DNA from: JACCZX01 sp963791315 | GTDB lineage: Bacteria; Pseudomonadota; Gammaproteobacteria; Burkholderiales; Burkholderiaceae_F | Assembly (NCBI GenBank): GCA_963791315.1 | Contig: CAWBRQ010000002.1 | Coordinates: forward strand, 248,001 to 312,000 | Reading direction: 5' to 3' | Length of the DNA stretch: 64,000 nt | Part shown: positions 43,249 to 54,099 of the stretch, piece by piece | Layout of the letters: every line of letters begins with the position of its first letter | Numbering within the stretch: the stretch's first letter is position 1 | Notes under the pieces: generated by a model | Database searches by the model: none | Seen by the model: only the letters and a program-made list of their open reading frames with translations | What the model was told of the DNA's origin: nothing | Position numbers and translations under genes: made by a program

Positions 43249-44663
43249 ATGGCGACGGCCAAAGACGTAATGAAAACGATAAAGGACAACGAAGTGTTGT
43301 TCGTCGACCTTCGTTTTACCGATACCAAGGGCAAGGAACAGCACGTCTCCGTGCCGGTGAAGGCGTTCGAGGACGACAAGTTCGAGCTAGGGCACGCGTT
43401 TGACGGCTCGTCGATCGCCGGCTGGAAGGGTATCGAGGCGTCGGACATGCTGCTGTTGCCGGATCCGGACACCGCGCGCATGGATCCGTTTCGTGAAGAG
43501 AACACGCTGATCTTGACGTGCGACGTGATCGAGCCTTCGACGGGCAAGGGCTACGACCGCGATCCGCGGTCACTCGCCAAGCGCGCCGAGGCGTATCTGA
43601 AATCGACCGGGCTGGGCGATACCGCGTACTTCGGCCCCGAGCCTGAGTTTTTTATCTTCGATGCGGTGACCTGGAGCGTGGACATGTCCGGCTCATTCGT
43701 GCGGATCAAGTCCGAAGAAGCGCCGTGGTCGACCGGCATCGATTACGAAGCAGGCAACCTCGCGCATCGGCCGCCGGTAAAGGGCGGCTACTTCCCGGTG
43801 CCGCCCACTGACTCCCTGCAGGACATTCGCTCCGAGATGTGTCTGCTGCTCGAGCAGCAGGGCGTTGAAGTCGAAGTGCATCACCACGAAGTCGCGGCGC
43901 CCGGCCAATGCGAAATCGGAACCAAGTTTTCGACACGCTGACCAAGCGTGCCGACTGGCTGCAGATTTTGAAGTACACGGTATGGAACGTTGCCGCGAGC
44001 TACGGCAAGACGGCGACCTTCATGCCAAAGCCGGTGGTCGGCGACAACGGCTCGGGCATGCACGTGCACCAATCGGTATGGAAGGGCGGCACCAATTTAT
44101 TTGCGGGCAACGGCTATGGCGGACTGTCCGATTTCGCGCTCTATTACATCGGCGGCATCATCAAACACGCCAAGGCGCTAAACGCCATCACGAACCCGGG
44201 CACCAACTCGTATAAGCGCCTGGTTCCAGGTTTCGAAGCGCCGATCAATCTTGCTTATTCGGCGCGCAATCGTTCGGCGGCATGCCGCATTCCGTATGTT
44301 TCCAATCCCAAGGGACGCCGAGTCGAAGTGCGGTTTCCCGATCCGACGGCGAATTCCTATCTGGCATTTTCAGCGATGCTGATGGCCGGGCTCGATGGTG
44401 TGGAAAACAAGATTCATCCTGGCGAGCCGATGGACAAGAACCTGTACGACCTGGAGCCTGAAGAAGCGGCCAAGGTTCCGCATCCCTGCGCTTCGCTGGA
44501 AGAGGCGCTCGACAACATCGACCGCGACCGGGAGTTCCTGACGCGCGGCGGTGTGTTCAGTAACGACCTGATCGACGCCTATATCGCGCTGAAAATGGAT
44601 GAGGTGACACGCTTCCGCATGACGACTCATCCGCTCGAATTCGACATGTATTACAGCTCGTAG
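43249..44663 (+). CDS. glnA: Type I glutamine synthetase GlnA (one frameshift)
   Basis: Makes glutamine from glutamate and ammonia; central to nitrogen assimilation. ATG at 43249 after GGGGAG. Motifs: GHAFDGSSIAGW, YFGPEPEFFIFD (metal-binding Glu), VEVHHHEVAAPGQCEIG, VGDNGSGMHVHQSVWK, NPGTNSYKRLVPGFEAP and the adenylylation site NLYDLEPEE (Tyr near residue 400). A missing base near 43925 shifts the frame between CEIGTKF and DTLTKRADWLQ. Total about 470 residues, as expected for the adenylylated GSI-beta class. Confidence 0.94.
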
Positions 44664-44820
44664 CCGACGCGGCGCAAAAGGAACCGGGGGCGCTAGTTGG
44701 TGCAACAAAGTGCCCTCCCACGAATGCGGGAACTGGACCGACAAGACGGCTTACTCAGCGGATCTAAAGGCGAAGTCCTGTCTTACACTGCGCGCCTCTC
44801 GCTTCCCAGGGAATCGCCCA

Positions 44821-45334
44821 GTGACGCGTCGTGCCTCAGTCCTCGGTTTCTTTTCCTGCGCCCTCATGTCGACCGGCGCGCTCGCACAATCCGACATCTT
44901 TGTCTGCGTTGGCGAAAATGGCGAGAAGCAGTTCACGAACACCGGCAACGTCAAGACCTGCAAGCGGATGGACGTGCAGCCGATTTTGACGCTTCCGGCA
45001 TCGCGTGTGCCGCAGTCCAGAAGTGGTGTGCAGCCTGCGGTCGAGCAGCGCGCATCGGTTTCGCCGGCCAGCTTTCCGCGCGTCGACGGCGACACGCAGC
45101 GCACGCGCGATCAGGACCGGCGCCGCATTCTGGAAGACGAGCTAAAAGGCGAGGAAGAACGTCTGGCCGAAGTTGAAGGCGGAGTTCAACAACGGCGAGC
45201 CCGAGCGGCGCGGCGATGAGCGCAACTTCGCGCTTTACAAAGAGCGGACGCAGCGGCTGCAGGAAGACATCGCTCGCGCCGAGAACAACGTGCGCGCACT
45301 CGCGCGCGAGATGTCGCTGCTCAAAACCCAGTAG
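44821..45334 (+). CDS. DUF4124-domain exported protein with coiled coil (one frameshift)
   Basis: About 170 residues. GTG start at 44821 gives a signal peptide (VTRRASVLGFFSCALMSTGALA). The mature part begins with a DUF4124-type segment (DIFVCVGENGEKQFTNTG), then a Pro/Ser/Val-rich linker and a charged helical region (TRDQDRRRILEDELKGEEER) that continues after a frame change near 45175 as ERNFALYKERTQRLQEDIAR, likely a coiled coil, ending LLKTQ. It is inserted between glnA and ntrB, a position seen in other Betaproteobacteria. Function unknown. Confidence 0.7.
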
Positions 45335-45365
45335 GTTTGTGTCTTGCGGTAGCGCGAGGCTGCGC

Positions 45366-46447
45366 ATGAGCGCAGTCGAGCGCTTGCGCTTACCCAGCCG
45401 CCGTACGACGGCCTCGACCTGCTGTCGACCGCGGTACTCCTCGTCGACAGCAGCGGACGAATCGCACACGTCAATCAGTCGGCGGAACTGCTGTTCGACA
45501 CGTCCCGCAAGACGCTGATCGGGCAACTTGCCGGACGCGTCCTTGGCGACGACGCTGAAATGCGGCAACTGGTAGCCGATGCGCAGGCCAACGCCTTCGG
45601 TCAGCGCAAGCAGATCATGGAACTGCGCCGCATTGGGCGGGAGCCGCTGCCGGTGCGCGTAGTGGCAGCCGTGCAGTTCGCCGAGAACATTCCATTGGTG
45701 CTTGAAGTCACCGAGATCGAGCAGCAGCTGAAAGTGGACCGCGAAGAACGTCAGATTGGCTTGACTGAAGCAAACCGCGAACTATTGCGCAACCTCGCGC
45801 ACGAAATCAAGAATCCGCTGGGCGGCGTGCGCGGAGCGGCGCAGTTGCTCGAAGCCGAGCTCGCGACCAACGAACAGCGCGAGTACACGCGCGTCATCAT
45901 CGCCGAAGCCGACCGGCTGCACGCCCTCGTCGATCGCCTGCTGATGCCGCATCGTTCTCCGCGCGTGGTGTCGGAGATGAACATCCACGAAGTGTGCGAG
46001 CGCGTGCGGCTGATCATGGTGTCCGAGTTTCCGCGCGGACTGACGATCACGCGCGATTACGACGCCAGTGCTCCGGAGTTTCGCGGCGACAAGGAGCAGC
46101 TGATTCAGGCGCTGCTAAACGTCGTGCGTAACGCGGCGCAGGCGCTCGAAAGCAGGATCGCGGCAGGTGACGCCGAGATCGTGTTGCGCACACGCGTCGC
46201 GCGGCAGGTCACGATCGCGCGCGCAAGGCACCGCCTGGCACTCGATCTGCACGTGATCGACAACGGTCCAGGTATTCCCGAACCGCTGAAGGACCGCATT
46301 TTCTTTCCGCTGGTCTCTGGCCGTGACGGTGGCAACGGTCTTGGCCTGACGCTGGCGCAGACGTTCATCCAGCAGCACGACGGCATGATTGAAGTCGACA
46401 GCCGCCCGGGCCGGACGAATTTCCGCATCTTGATCCCGCTCGCATGA
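45366..46447 (+). CDS. ntrB: Nitrogen regulation histidine kinase NtrB (GlnL; one frameshift near the start)
   Basis: NtrB phosphorylates NtrC when nitrogen is scarce and is controlled by PII. The ATG at 45366 gives MSAVERLRL; one indel near 45390 leads into TQPPYDGLDLLSTAVLLVDS, the PAS domain (HVNQSAELLFDTSRKTLIGQ). Then RNLAHEIKNPLGGVRGAAQL (H box), ALLNVVRNAAQALE (N box), VIDNGPGIPEPLKDRIFFPL (G1/F box) and GNGLGLTLAQTFIQQHDG (G2). About 360 residues, soluble. Its stop overlaps the ntrC start (ATGA). Confidence 0.93.
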
Positions 46448-47908
46448 AACCTGTCTGGATCGTCGACGACGACCGTTCGATCCGCTGGGTGCTCGAGAAG
46501 GCACTCGCACGCGAAAACATTCCATGCAAGGCGTTTGGTGGCGGGCAGGAAGTGTTGTCCGAGCTCGAGCACGACACGCCACAGGTCCTGGTTTCCGACA
46601 TTCGTATGCCCGGCATTAACGGCACAGAACTGTTGCGCGAGGTCAAGCGCAAGCACCCAGCGCTGCCGGTGATCATCATGACGGCGTTTCTCGGATCTCG
46701 ACAGCGCCGTGTCTTCGTTTCAGGGCGGCGCGTTCGAATATCTTCCGAAGCCGTTCGACGTCGACAAAGCGGTCGAGCTGATTCGGCGCGCAGTCGACGA
46801 GAGCGTGCGTGAGTCCCAGGCCGATGAGTCCCTGTCCGACGTGCCTGAGATTCTCGGACAGGCGCCTTCGATGCAGGAAGTGTTTCGCGCGATCGGCCGC
46901 CTGTCGCAGTCCAACGTCACGGTGCTCTTGACCGGCGAGTCGGGCAGCGGCAAGGAAGTCGTCGCGCGCGCTCTGCACAAACACAGTCCACGCGCGCAGA
47001 TGCCGTTTATCGCGCTCAACATGGCGGCCATTCCGCGCGATCTGCTGGAAAGCGAACTGTTCGGCCACGAACGCGGCGCGTTTACCGGCGCGCAGGCGAT
47101 GCGCCGCGGACGCTTCGAACAGGCCGAAGGCGGAACGCTGTTCCTGGATGAAATCGGTGACATGCCGTCCGAACTGCAGACACGTTTACTACGCGTGCTG
47201 TCGGACGGAACGTACTACCGCGTCGGCGGCCACCAGCCGATCAAGGCCGACGCTCGCGTTATTGCCGCCACCCATCAGAATCTCGAAGAGCGCGTGCGCC
47301 AGGGCTCGTTCCGCGAAGATCTGTATCACCGCCTAAACGTGATCAAGCTGCGGTTGCCGTCGCTGCGTGAGCGGCGCGAAGACATCGCGCTGCTCGCGAA
47401 GCATTTCCTGGCGAAAAGCGCGGCCGAGCTCGCCGTCGACACGAAACGATTGTCTGACGAAGCACTCGTGTTTATCAGTCAACTGCCGTTTCCGGGCAAC
47501 GTGCGGCAACTGGAGAATCTGTGTCACTGGCTGACGGTGCTCGCGCCGGCGCAGATCGTTAAAGTCGAAGATCTGCCGCTCGACGTCCGGCACGAGACTG
47601 CGTCGCTCACTGCGCAATCGTCCGGGCCGGAGACGGCAGTCAACGGTGCGCCGCTGGCGGCAGTTTCAACGTCTGCGACGACGTGGTCGGACCAGGACTG
47701 GCTGACCCAGCTGACCGCGGAGGTCGAGCGGCGATTGAAGGCGGGAACGCCGGACGTGATGGATGCGCTGGCGCGCGAATTCGAAGCGACCGTCATTCGC
47801 ACTGCGCTGAAACACACCCACGGGCGGCGCATCGACGCCGCCACGCGCCTGGGCGTCGGGCGCAACACGATTACGCGCAAGATTCAGGATCTCGGGCTCG
47901 AAGACTGA
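46444..47908 (+). CDS. ntrC: Nitrogen response regulator NtrC (GlnG; one frameshift)
   Basis: Activates sigma-54 promoters of nitrogen genes. Receiver: PVWIVDDDRSIRWVLEKAL, LVSDIRMPGINGTELL (phospho-acceptor). An indel near 46690 shifts the frame; afterwards AFEYLPKPFDVD continues. AAA+ domain: LTGESGSGKEVVARALH, intact FGHERGAFTGAQA (GAFTGA), LFLDEIGDMPSELQ, DARVIAATHQNL and FPGNVRQLENLCHWL. Fis tail: RIDAATRLGVGRNTITRKI. About 488 residues. Together with ntrB and the glnA promoter this is the standard nitrogen circuit. Confidence 0.94.
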
Positions 47909-48067
47909 AAGCCGCCGCAGAAGCAACACGCCGGACCTGCAGTCCCTGCATTTCGTCGCACCTTGCCGCAGTTCGTCGCAGTAAACGACGACGCCGACGC
48001 CGGGTCGAGGATAATCGCGCCCCATTACGGATGGTTGGCCAAAAGCCGCCCATCCCAGGGGGATTGG

Positions 48068-49237
48068 ATGCGTAAGCGCACAGGATGGATATTGACCGTG
48101 GCACTGGCCGCCGTTGTGGCCGGTGGCGCCGCGATTGCGATTTCGTCAAAGAAAGCCGCCGCCGATGCTGCCAAGAAAGGCGATCGTCCGCCGCTTGAAT
48201 TTTCGCAGCGCGACGTCGTTTCGTTGCAGCCGAAGCGTTTGTCGGTAGAGCTCGCGGTTCCTGGCTCGGTCCAGGCTGTTTCACAGGCGACGGTCCGCGC
48301 GAAGCTATCGGCCGAAGTCAAACGTGTCCTCGTGCGTGAAGGTGATCGTGTGACCGCCGGGCAGTCGATTGCCGAGTTCGACACCGCGCAGTTGCGCGCC
48401 CAGATGGCCGAGCGCAAGGCGACGCTTGAATCGTCGCGTGCGCAACTGGCGATGGCGGAGCGCACACGGCAGTCGAACGCGCAGCTCGTCAAACAGAATT
48501 TCATTTCGCAAAACGCGTTCGACCAGGCGGACAGCGCGCACCAGGTGCAGCTTGCAGCGCATGCCGCAGCGCAAGCACAACTGGAACTGACGCAGCTGTC
48601 GATGACCGATGCCGTCGTGCGTGCGCCGATTTCGGGAACGGTGTCCAAACGTCATGTACAGCCCGGCGAGAAAGTGAGCTTCGACGCGCCGTTGCTGTCG
48701 ATCGTGGATCTGGCGCAACTGGAAGTGCAGGCGCAGGTGCCGATCTCCGACGTCACGCAGATTCGCAAGGGGATGCCGACGCACATCGACGTCGAGGGCA
48801 TCGACGGTCGCAAGTTCGAGGGACGGGTCGAGCGCATCAATCCGAGTGCAGAGCCGGGCACCCGCACGATCAATGTTTATGTGTCGCTTTCGAATGAGGA
48901 GTCGTTGCTGAAGGCCGGCATGTTCGCGCGCGTGTTGCTGACCATTGCGCCTGAAGTCGAGGTGCCCGCGCTGCCGCTATCGGCCGTGCGGATTGAGGCC
49001 GCGCAGCCTTTCGTGTGGGTGGTGGCCGATGAGAAGCTTGCGCGCAGAAACATCGTCATCGGCAAGCGCGATGAGCGCGCGCAACTGGTCGAAGTGACAT
49101 CGGGGTTGGCGCCCGGCGAAACCGTGCTTGCGACCAAGTTCGACAATCTGAAGGACGGCCTGGCCGCCAAGGTCATCAGCCAGGCGCCGGACTCGAGCGT
49201 TGCCGATAAAGAGCGCGTCGCGCCGGCAAGAAACTAG
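48068..49237 (+). CDS. RND efflux periplasmic adaptor (membrane fusion protein)
   Basis: 389 residues, intact. N-terminal signal anchor (MRKRTGWILTVALAAVVAGG). Barrel-sandwich/lipoyl halves: VSQATVRAKLSAEVKRVLVR with EGDRVTAGQSIAEFD, a helical hairpin (QMAERKATLESSRAQLAMAE and AAHAAAQAQLELTQL), DAVVRAPISGTVSKRHVQPG, a beta barrel (LSIVDLAQLEVQAQVPISDV, MPTHIDVEGIDGRKFEGRVE) and the proximal domain (LSAVRIEAAQPFVWVV). It bridges the inner-membrane pump, encoded 17 bp downstream, to an outer-membrane channel not present here. The ATG at 48068 follows GGGGGATTG. Confidence 0.9.
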   Translation: MRKRTGWILTVALAAVVAGGAAIAISSKKAAADAAKKGDRPPLEFSQRDVVSLQPKRLSVELAVPGSVQAVSQATVRAKLSAEVKRVLVREGDRVTAGQSIAEFDTAQLRAQMAERKATLESSRAQLAMAERTRQSNAQLVKQNFISQNAFDQADSAHQVQLAAHAAAQAQLELTQLSMTDAVVRAPISGTVSKRHVQPGEKVSFDAPLLSIVDLAQLEVQAQVPISDVTQIRKGMPTHIDVEGIDGRKFEGRVERINPSAEPGTRTINVYVSLSNEESLLKAGMFARVLLTIAPEVEVPALPLSAVRIEAAQPFVWVVADEKLARRNIVIGKRDERAQLVEVTSGLAPGETVLATKFDNLKDGLAAKVISQAPDSSVADKERVAPARN

Positions 49238-49254
49238 AGCGGGAGCCCAGGTTT

Positions 49255-52200
49255 ATGTGGATGACTCGCGTTTCGATCAATCACCCGGTGTTCGCCACCA
49301 TGGTGATGGTGGCGCTGACCGTGCTAGGGCTTTTTTCTTACGCGAAGCTTGGCGTCGAGGCGATGCCCGACGTGCGTCCGCCGCTCGTGTCGATTCAGGT
49401 GCGTTATCCGGGTGCGTCGCCCGAGCAGGTCGAAAACGATCTGGCCAAGCCGATCGAAAACGCGGTCAACACAGTTGCTGGCGTTAAGCGCATTTTGTCG
49501 GCGTCGTATGAAGGGATTTCGTTTTCTTGGATCGAATTCCGGCTCGATGTCGACACGGACCGCGTGACGCAGGAAGTGCGCGACAAGATTGCGCAGATTC
49601 GCGCCGGTTTTCCGCGCGACGTTAAAGATCCGGTCGTGCAACGCGGTGGCGACGAAAACGACGAGCCCGTTGCCTTTTATGCGTTGTTGGGCAAAGGCGT
49701 TGACGCAGCGCCAGCTAACGACGCTCGGCGAGCAGATCGTGCAGAAGGGCTTCGAGCGGGTCAATGGCGTCGGCCGAGTTTCGCTCGGCGGCACCGTGAC
49801 GCGCGAAATTCAGGTGCGCGTCGATCCGGCCAAGTTGACTGCGTTCGGCCTGACTGTTGATCAGGTGGTCACGGCGCTGCGCAACGCGAACGTCAGCGTT
49901 CCAGTCGGCACCATCAGTAACAACACCGGTCGAAGCGATCGTTCGAGTAGACGGCCGCATCGAAGAGCCCGCCAACTTCGGCAAGATCATCGTCGCGCGC
50001 AAGAGCGGCGCGCCGATCATGCTGTCGCAGGTTGCCGAAGTGTTCGACACCGAGCGCGAACGCAACTCGATCGCGCGCATCAACGGCGTGCCTGCGATCA
50101 GCTTCTACATCTTCAAGGCGCAGGATGCCAACATCGTGCAGGTCGGCGACAGCCTGAAGATCGCGGCCGAAGATATTCGCAAGCTGTTGCCCGCGGGTAC
50201 AGAGTTGAAGCTGCTGCGCTCGACTTCAGACTTCGTCAAAGGAGCGGTCAACAACGTCAAGGTGACGATCATCGAAGGCGCGCTGTTGACGGTGCTGATC
50301 GTGTTCCTGTTTCTTGGCAGTTGGCGCAGCACTGTGATTACCGGGCTCACGCTGCCGATCGCAGTGATCGCGACGTTCATTTCGCTCAGAGTGTTCGGCT
50401 TTACGTTGAACTACATGACGATGATGGCACTCAGTCTGTGCATCGGTCTGCTGATAGACGACGCGATTGTCGTGCGCGAAAACATCGTGCGCCATATTCA
50501 CATGGGCAAGGATCACTACACCGCGGCTCGTGAAGGCACCGATGAGATCGGACTTGCGGTGCTGGCAACGACGTTCTCGATCGTGGCGGTTTTCGTGCCG
50601 ATCGCGTTCATGGGCGGCATCGTCGGCAAGTTCTTTTATCCGTTCGGCATCACGGTCGCGGTCGCGGTGCTGGTGTCGCTGTTCGTCAGCTTTACGCTCG
50701 ACCCGATGCTGTCTGCGGTCTGGCGCGACCCGCCGCGCGGCATGCATCAAGCGCGCTTCGTGGGACCCGTGCTGCGAGGGTTTGATCGCCTAATGGACCG
50801 TGTGCATGCAATCTATGGAAGGTTGCTTGGCTGGGTCTTGTCGCCGCGCAAATGGACGCTCGGTACAAAGTTGCCGAAGGTCAATCTTCCAATCGGTGTG
50901 CCGACGATCGGGATCTGGCGCGCGCTGCGCACGCTAGATGTTAGCCATCTGAAGCCGCGCCTTGCGACGATCACCCCGCGTGGAATCACGTTGTGGATCG
51001 CGGCGCTGAGCTTCGCGCTTGCGATACCGATTGCCGGCGTCGTCGGCACCGAGATGATGCCGGAGAGCGACGAAAGTTTCACCAGCGTGCGGCTGACGAT
51101 GCCGGTGGGGTCCAGCCTCGAATACGCCGACGAGCGAGTCAAGCGCGTCGAGCAGGCGCTGCGCGACTTCAAGGAGATTGATTCGATCGACACCGGCATC
51201 GGAACCGAGGGCGCGAAGAACACAGGCAGGCTCAATCTGAAACTTGTACCTCGCTCCGAGCGCGATCGCTCACAGAAAAAGCTCGAGCAGGCGATCCGTC
51301 AGAAGCTGGCGGCGATTCCCGGTATCGAAATGAAAGTAGGTTGGGGCGGTCCCATCTACGTTGCATTGTTCGGGAACAACGATGCCGAGATGCAGCGCGT
51401 GATCACCGACCTGCGGCAGAAAATTCTGTCGATTCGCGGCATTACCGATATCGAGGTGTCGTATAAGGAGGGCACGCCTGCATTGTCGGTGCGGTTGAAG
51501 CCCGAGCTCGCTTCCGAGTACGGCGTGACTTACGCCCAGCTGGGTACGACATTGCGGGCGCTGATCGGTGGTGAGAACTCCGGCTACTGGCTGGCACCCG
51601 ACGGCCAGAACTACGAAGTGATCACGCAGATTCCGCGCGCGAACCGCACGGTGATCGACGATATTTCGGGAATCAATATCGCGACCAGCCGCTTGATGGC
51701 CGACGGCACGCCGGAGGTCATTCCGCTGCGTGCGATTGCGACCATCGAGCGCACATTCAATCCGGAGAACATCCGGCGCCAGGATCTACAGCGCAGGATT
51801 GCTCTGTGGGCCAACGTGCAGGGTCGACCTTCGGGTGACGCTGGCAAGGAAGTGCAGGCGATGGTGAAGGCGTACGAGCTGCCACCCGGCTTGCGCTTCG
51901 ATATCGGCGGACAGATTCGCGACCAGGAGGAGGTCAACGCCGCGATCTTCGGTGCGCTGGCCCTGGCTGTGATCTTCATCTACATCGTGCTCGCGTCGCA
52001 GTTCGGTAGCTTCCTGCAGCCGATCGCGATCATGGCGTCGCTGCCGCTGTCGATCGTCGGCGTGATGCTGGCATTGTTGCTTACCAACACGACGCTGAAT
52101 ATCTTCTCGATGATCGGTATCGTGTTCTTGATGGGCTTGGTCACGAAGAACGCAATTCTGTTGGTGGATTTCGCAAACAAGGGGCAGCGCGACGGGCTTG

Positions 52201-52491
52201 TCGCGAAACGAAGCACTGCTCGCTGCAGGCCAAGTCCGGCTTCGGCCGATATTGATGACTACCGCGGCAATGATCTTCGGAATGCTGCCGTTGGCACTGG
52301 GGCTGGGTGAAGGCTCTGAGCAGCAGGCGCCGATGGGTCGCGCGATCATCGGTGGCGTCATTACGTCAACGTTGCTGACGTTGGTCGTCGTACCGGTTAT
52401 CTACAGCTACCTCGACGCGTTCGAGCGCCGGTTCAAGGCACGCCGTCGTGGAACGGCCGCGCTGACGCATCAACCTGCCGACAAAGCTTAG
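49255..52491 (+). CDS. RND efflux pump permease (frameshifted)
   Basis: About 1075 residues after correction. N-terminus MWMTRVSINHPVFATMVMVA, then VRYPGASPEQVENDLAKPIE, the first pore domain, and transmembrane block with IDDAIVVRENIVRHIHMG (TM4 region with the proton-relay type acidic pair) and GTEMMPESDESFTSVRLTMP. The C-terminal block has FGALALAVIFIYIVLASQFG, MGLVTKNAILLVDFANKGQ and GGVITSTLLTLVVVPVIYSY. This is the HAE-type group (multidrug and similar). Frame changes near 49700, 49930 and 52200 show three indels. Substrate cannot be told from sequence. Confidence 0.9.
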
Positions 52492-52521
52492 TCATAATCG
52501 CATCTCCGGAGGGAGAAAGCG

Positions 52522-52839
52522 ATGAGCACTGACAACGCACGGCCAATCGACTTGAACGACCCGACAAGCGCCGAGCAACGCGCGCGGCGTCGACTCAGCG
52601 CCGAAAAAGCCTTCTACGTTCACCTTGCGACCTACGTGATCGTGATCAGCGGGTTGTTCGTCATCAACGTGCTGACCGGCCATGGGCGGTGGTGGTTCGT
52701 CTGGCCTGCAATCGGGTGGGGCATTGGCCTCACGATCCATGCACTGTCTACGTTCGGGATGATCGGCTTGCTGGGTCGCGACTGGGAAGAGCGCCGGCTG
52801 AAGGAGTTGATGGAGGAAGAGCAACGCCGTCGCGTGTGA
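52522..52839 (+). CDS. 2TM-domain membrane protein
   Basis: 105 residues: RRRLSAEKAFYVHLATYVIV followed by hydrophobic segments VIVISGLFVINVLTG and WFVWPAIGWGIGLTIHAL, then a charged C-terminal helix (DWEERRLKELMEEEQRRR). This is the 2TM domain often found at the start of histidine kinases or LytTR regulators, here as a stand-alone protein. Ribosome site GGAGGGAG. Close to the RND permease (30 bp), perhaps co-transcribed. Confidence 0.8.
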   Translation: MSTDNARPIDLNDPTSAEQRARRRLSAEKAFYVHLATYVIVISGLFVINVLTGHGRWWFVWPAIGWGIGLTIHALSTFGMIGLLGRDWEERRLKELMEEEQRRRV

Positions 52840-52860
52840 CCGAGCGCTACGCACGTTCAC

Positions 52861-53448
52861 ATGGGACGGTCTGCATCGTGGCTTGAACAGGACCCTGACG
52901 AACGGATAGTGCGATGGGGTTGGATGCTCTGGGTTGCCTGGGGAGTCATCGGCGGCGCGCTTTTCCTCAATGACATTAGGGCAGGGACCGGTGCGTTGAG
53001 TCTCATTCTCGTGGCTCCGTTCTGGGGGATGTGGCTGCTTTGGCCAACGTATCGTTTCCTCCGCGCGTGGTGGCGCTGGCAATACGAAGGCGCGTGGGCT
53101 GAATGGAACGGCACGTACTACGAGTTCGACGGACGTCAGATCAGAATTCTCATGCAGGGCGACTCGATCTGGATTGCCGCTGACGACGTATTCGACGCAC
53201 TGGGCCTGCGAGGGCGTCAGCGCAACGTCGCGCGCGTGCGCGAAATTGCCGGGCGCGACGGACTCGTACGACCGCCCGGATCGCGCCTAATGGCGTTCTC
53301 CGAAATTGGAGTCAGCGCGTGGCTCGATCGTCGCACCGATGCCGTCGCACACAAATTCTCGTACTGGCTCGACAAGCAGGTAATCGCGCCGTATCGCAAA
53401 CGTCAGGAGCTAGCGGGAAGTACCGGCGTAGAAAATCCAACCGAGTGA
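52861..53448 (+). CDS. Membrane protein with a Bro-N-like C-terminal domain
   Basis: 195 residues. Two hydrophobic segments are at about 21-37 (MLWVAWGVIGGALFLND) and 46-64 (LSLILVAPFWGMWLLWPTY). The cytoplasmic part has an aromatic-rich stretch (WWRWQYEGAWAEWNGTYYEF) and then a region resembling the Bro-N/phage-antirepressor fold: ILMQGDSIWIAADDVFDALG with LRGRQRNVARVREI, later MAFSEIGVSAWLDRR and HKFSYWLDKQVIAPYRKR. In Bro-N proteins the same order (exchange strand, WFVAKDVC-type segment, then a segment with RKPEAKKFQRWV and VLPSIRK) is seen. The match is by eye and moderate. Function unknown. Confidence 0.6.
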   Translation: MGRSASWLEQDPDERIVRWGWMLWVAWGVIGGALFLNDIRAGTGALSLILVAPFWGMWLLWPTYRFLRAWWRWQYEGAWAEWNGTYYEFDGRQIRILMQGDSIWIAADDVFDALGLRGRQRNVARVREIAGRDGLVRPPGSRLMAFSEIGVSAWLDRRTDAVAHKFSYWLDKQVIAPYRKRQELAGSTGVENPTE

Positions 53449-53489
53449 AGGGTTGTTTCCCGCGCGATCAGCGCGCGCCTGCGTGCGAC

Positions 53490-54083
53490 TTACTGTTTGG
53501 CGACCGCCGGCGGAGGCGCCTTTTCCTTTTGCGTGAGGGGACGTGCAGGCTCTTGCCTATAGGCAGAGGTGAGCTGCGTCGTCTTCGGATATCCGGACGC
53601 ATCAAGCGTGATGTTCCACTCGTCGGGGTCGAAACCGATCAGCGACGCGCTACCAACGGTTGCTACGGGTACGCCCTCAGCCTGCGTCAGTCGCTTGAGT
53701 TCGACTGAGTCGTCGCCGGTCTCAATCGTTCGCTCAGCGAACGGTATGCCTCGTTTGACCAGGAACTCGCGGGCTGTTCCGCACGGTGGGCACTTGCCTG
53801 CCGTAAAGAGCATGACCGGATACATCGACTGCGCGCGCCGAACCTGATACGGCAGCAGCGATTGAACTTGCTCGCCGATCTGCCGCAGGTCAATGCGCAG
53901 CAGGTTCAGCGCGTCGGGAGGGGGCCGGTCACCATAATTGACCTGGCCGCGAGTATCTGTCCAGCGATAAAGAAACTTGCGCTCTTTGTCGGGGTCCGCG
54001 AGCGCCTGGGCCATCACCGAAGATTGCATCAGCACGACTATTCCGATAGCGAGGAATCTTGACAGAGCAGTTGACAATTTCAT
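53490..54083 (-). CDS. Exported DUF4124/glutaredoxin-like protein (CPPC)
   Basis: 197 residues. Signal peptide (AIGIVVLMQSSVMAQALA). A DUF4124 segment follows (FLYRWTDTRGQVNYGDRPPP), then a thioredoxin/glutaredoxin-like fold: YPVMLFTAGKCPPCGTAREF with active-site CPPC, RGIPFAERTIETGDD and VPVATVGSASLIGFD (cis-Pro region). It is likely a periplasmic thiol oxidoreductase or a sensor. The tail is Pro/Ala-rich. It follows its paralogue at 54100 by 16 bp in the same direction. Confidence 0.8.
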   Translation of the reverse strand: MKLSTALSRFLAIGIVVLMQSSVMAQALADPDKERKFLYRWTDTRGQVNYGDRPPPDALNLLRIDLRQIGEQVQSLLPYQVRRAQSMYPVMLFTAGKCPPCGTAREFLVKRGIPFAERTIETGDDSVELKRLTQAEGVPVATVGSASLIGFDPDEWNITLDASGYPKTTQLTSAYRQEPARPLTQKEKAPPPAVAKQ

Positions 54084-54099
54084 TCAGAACTCCGTGCTG

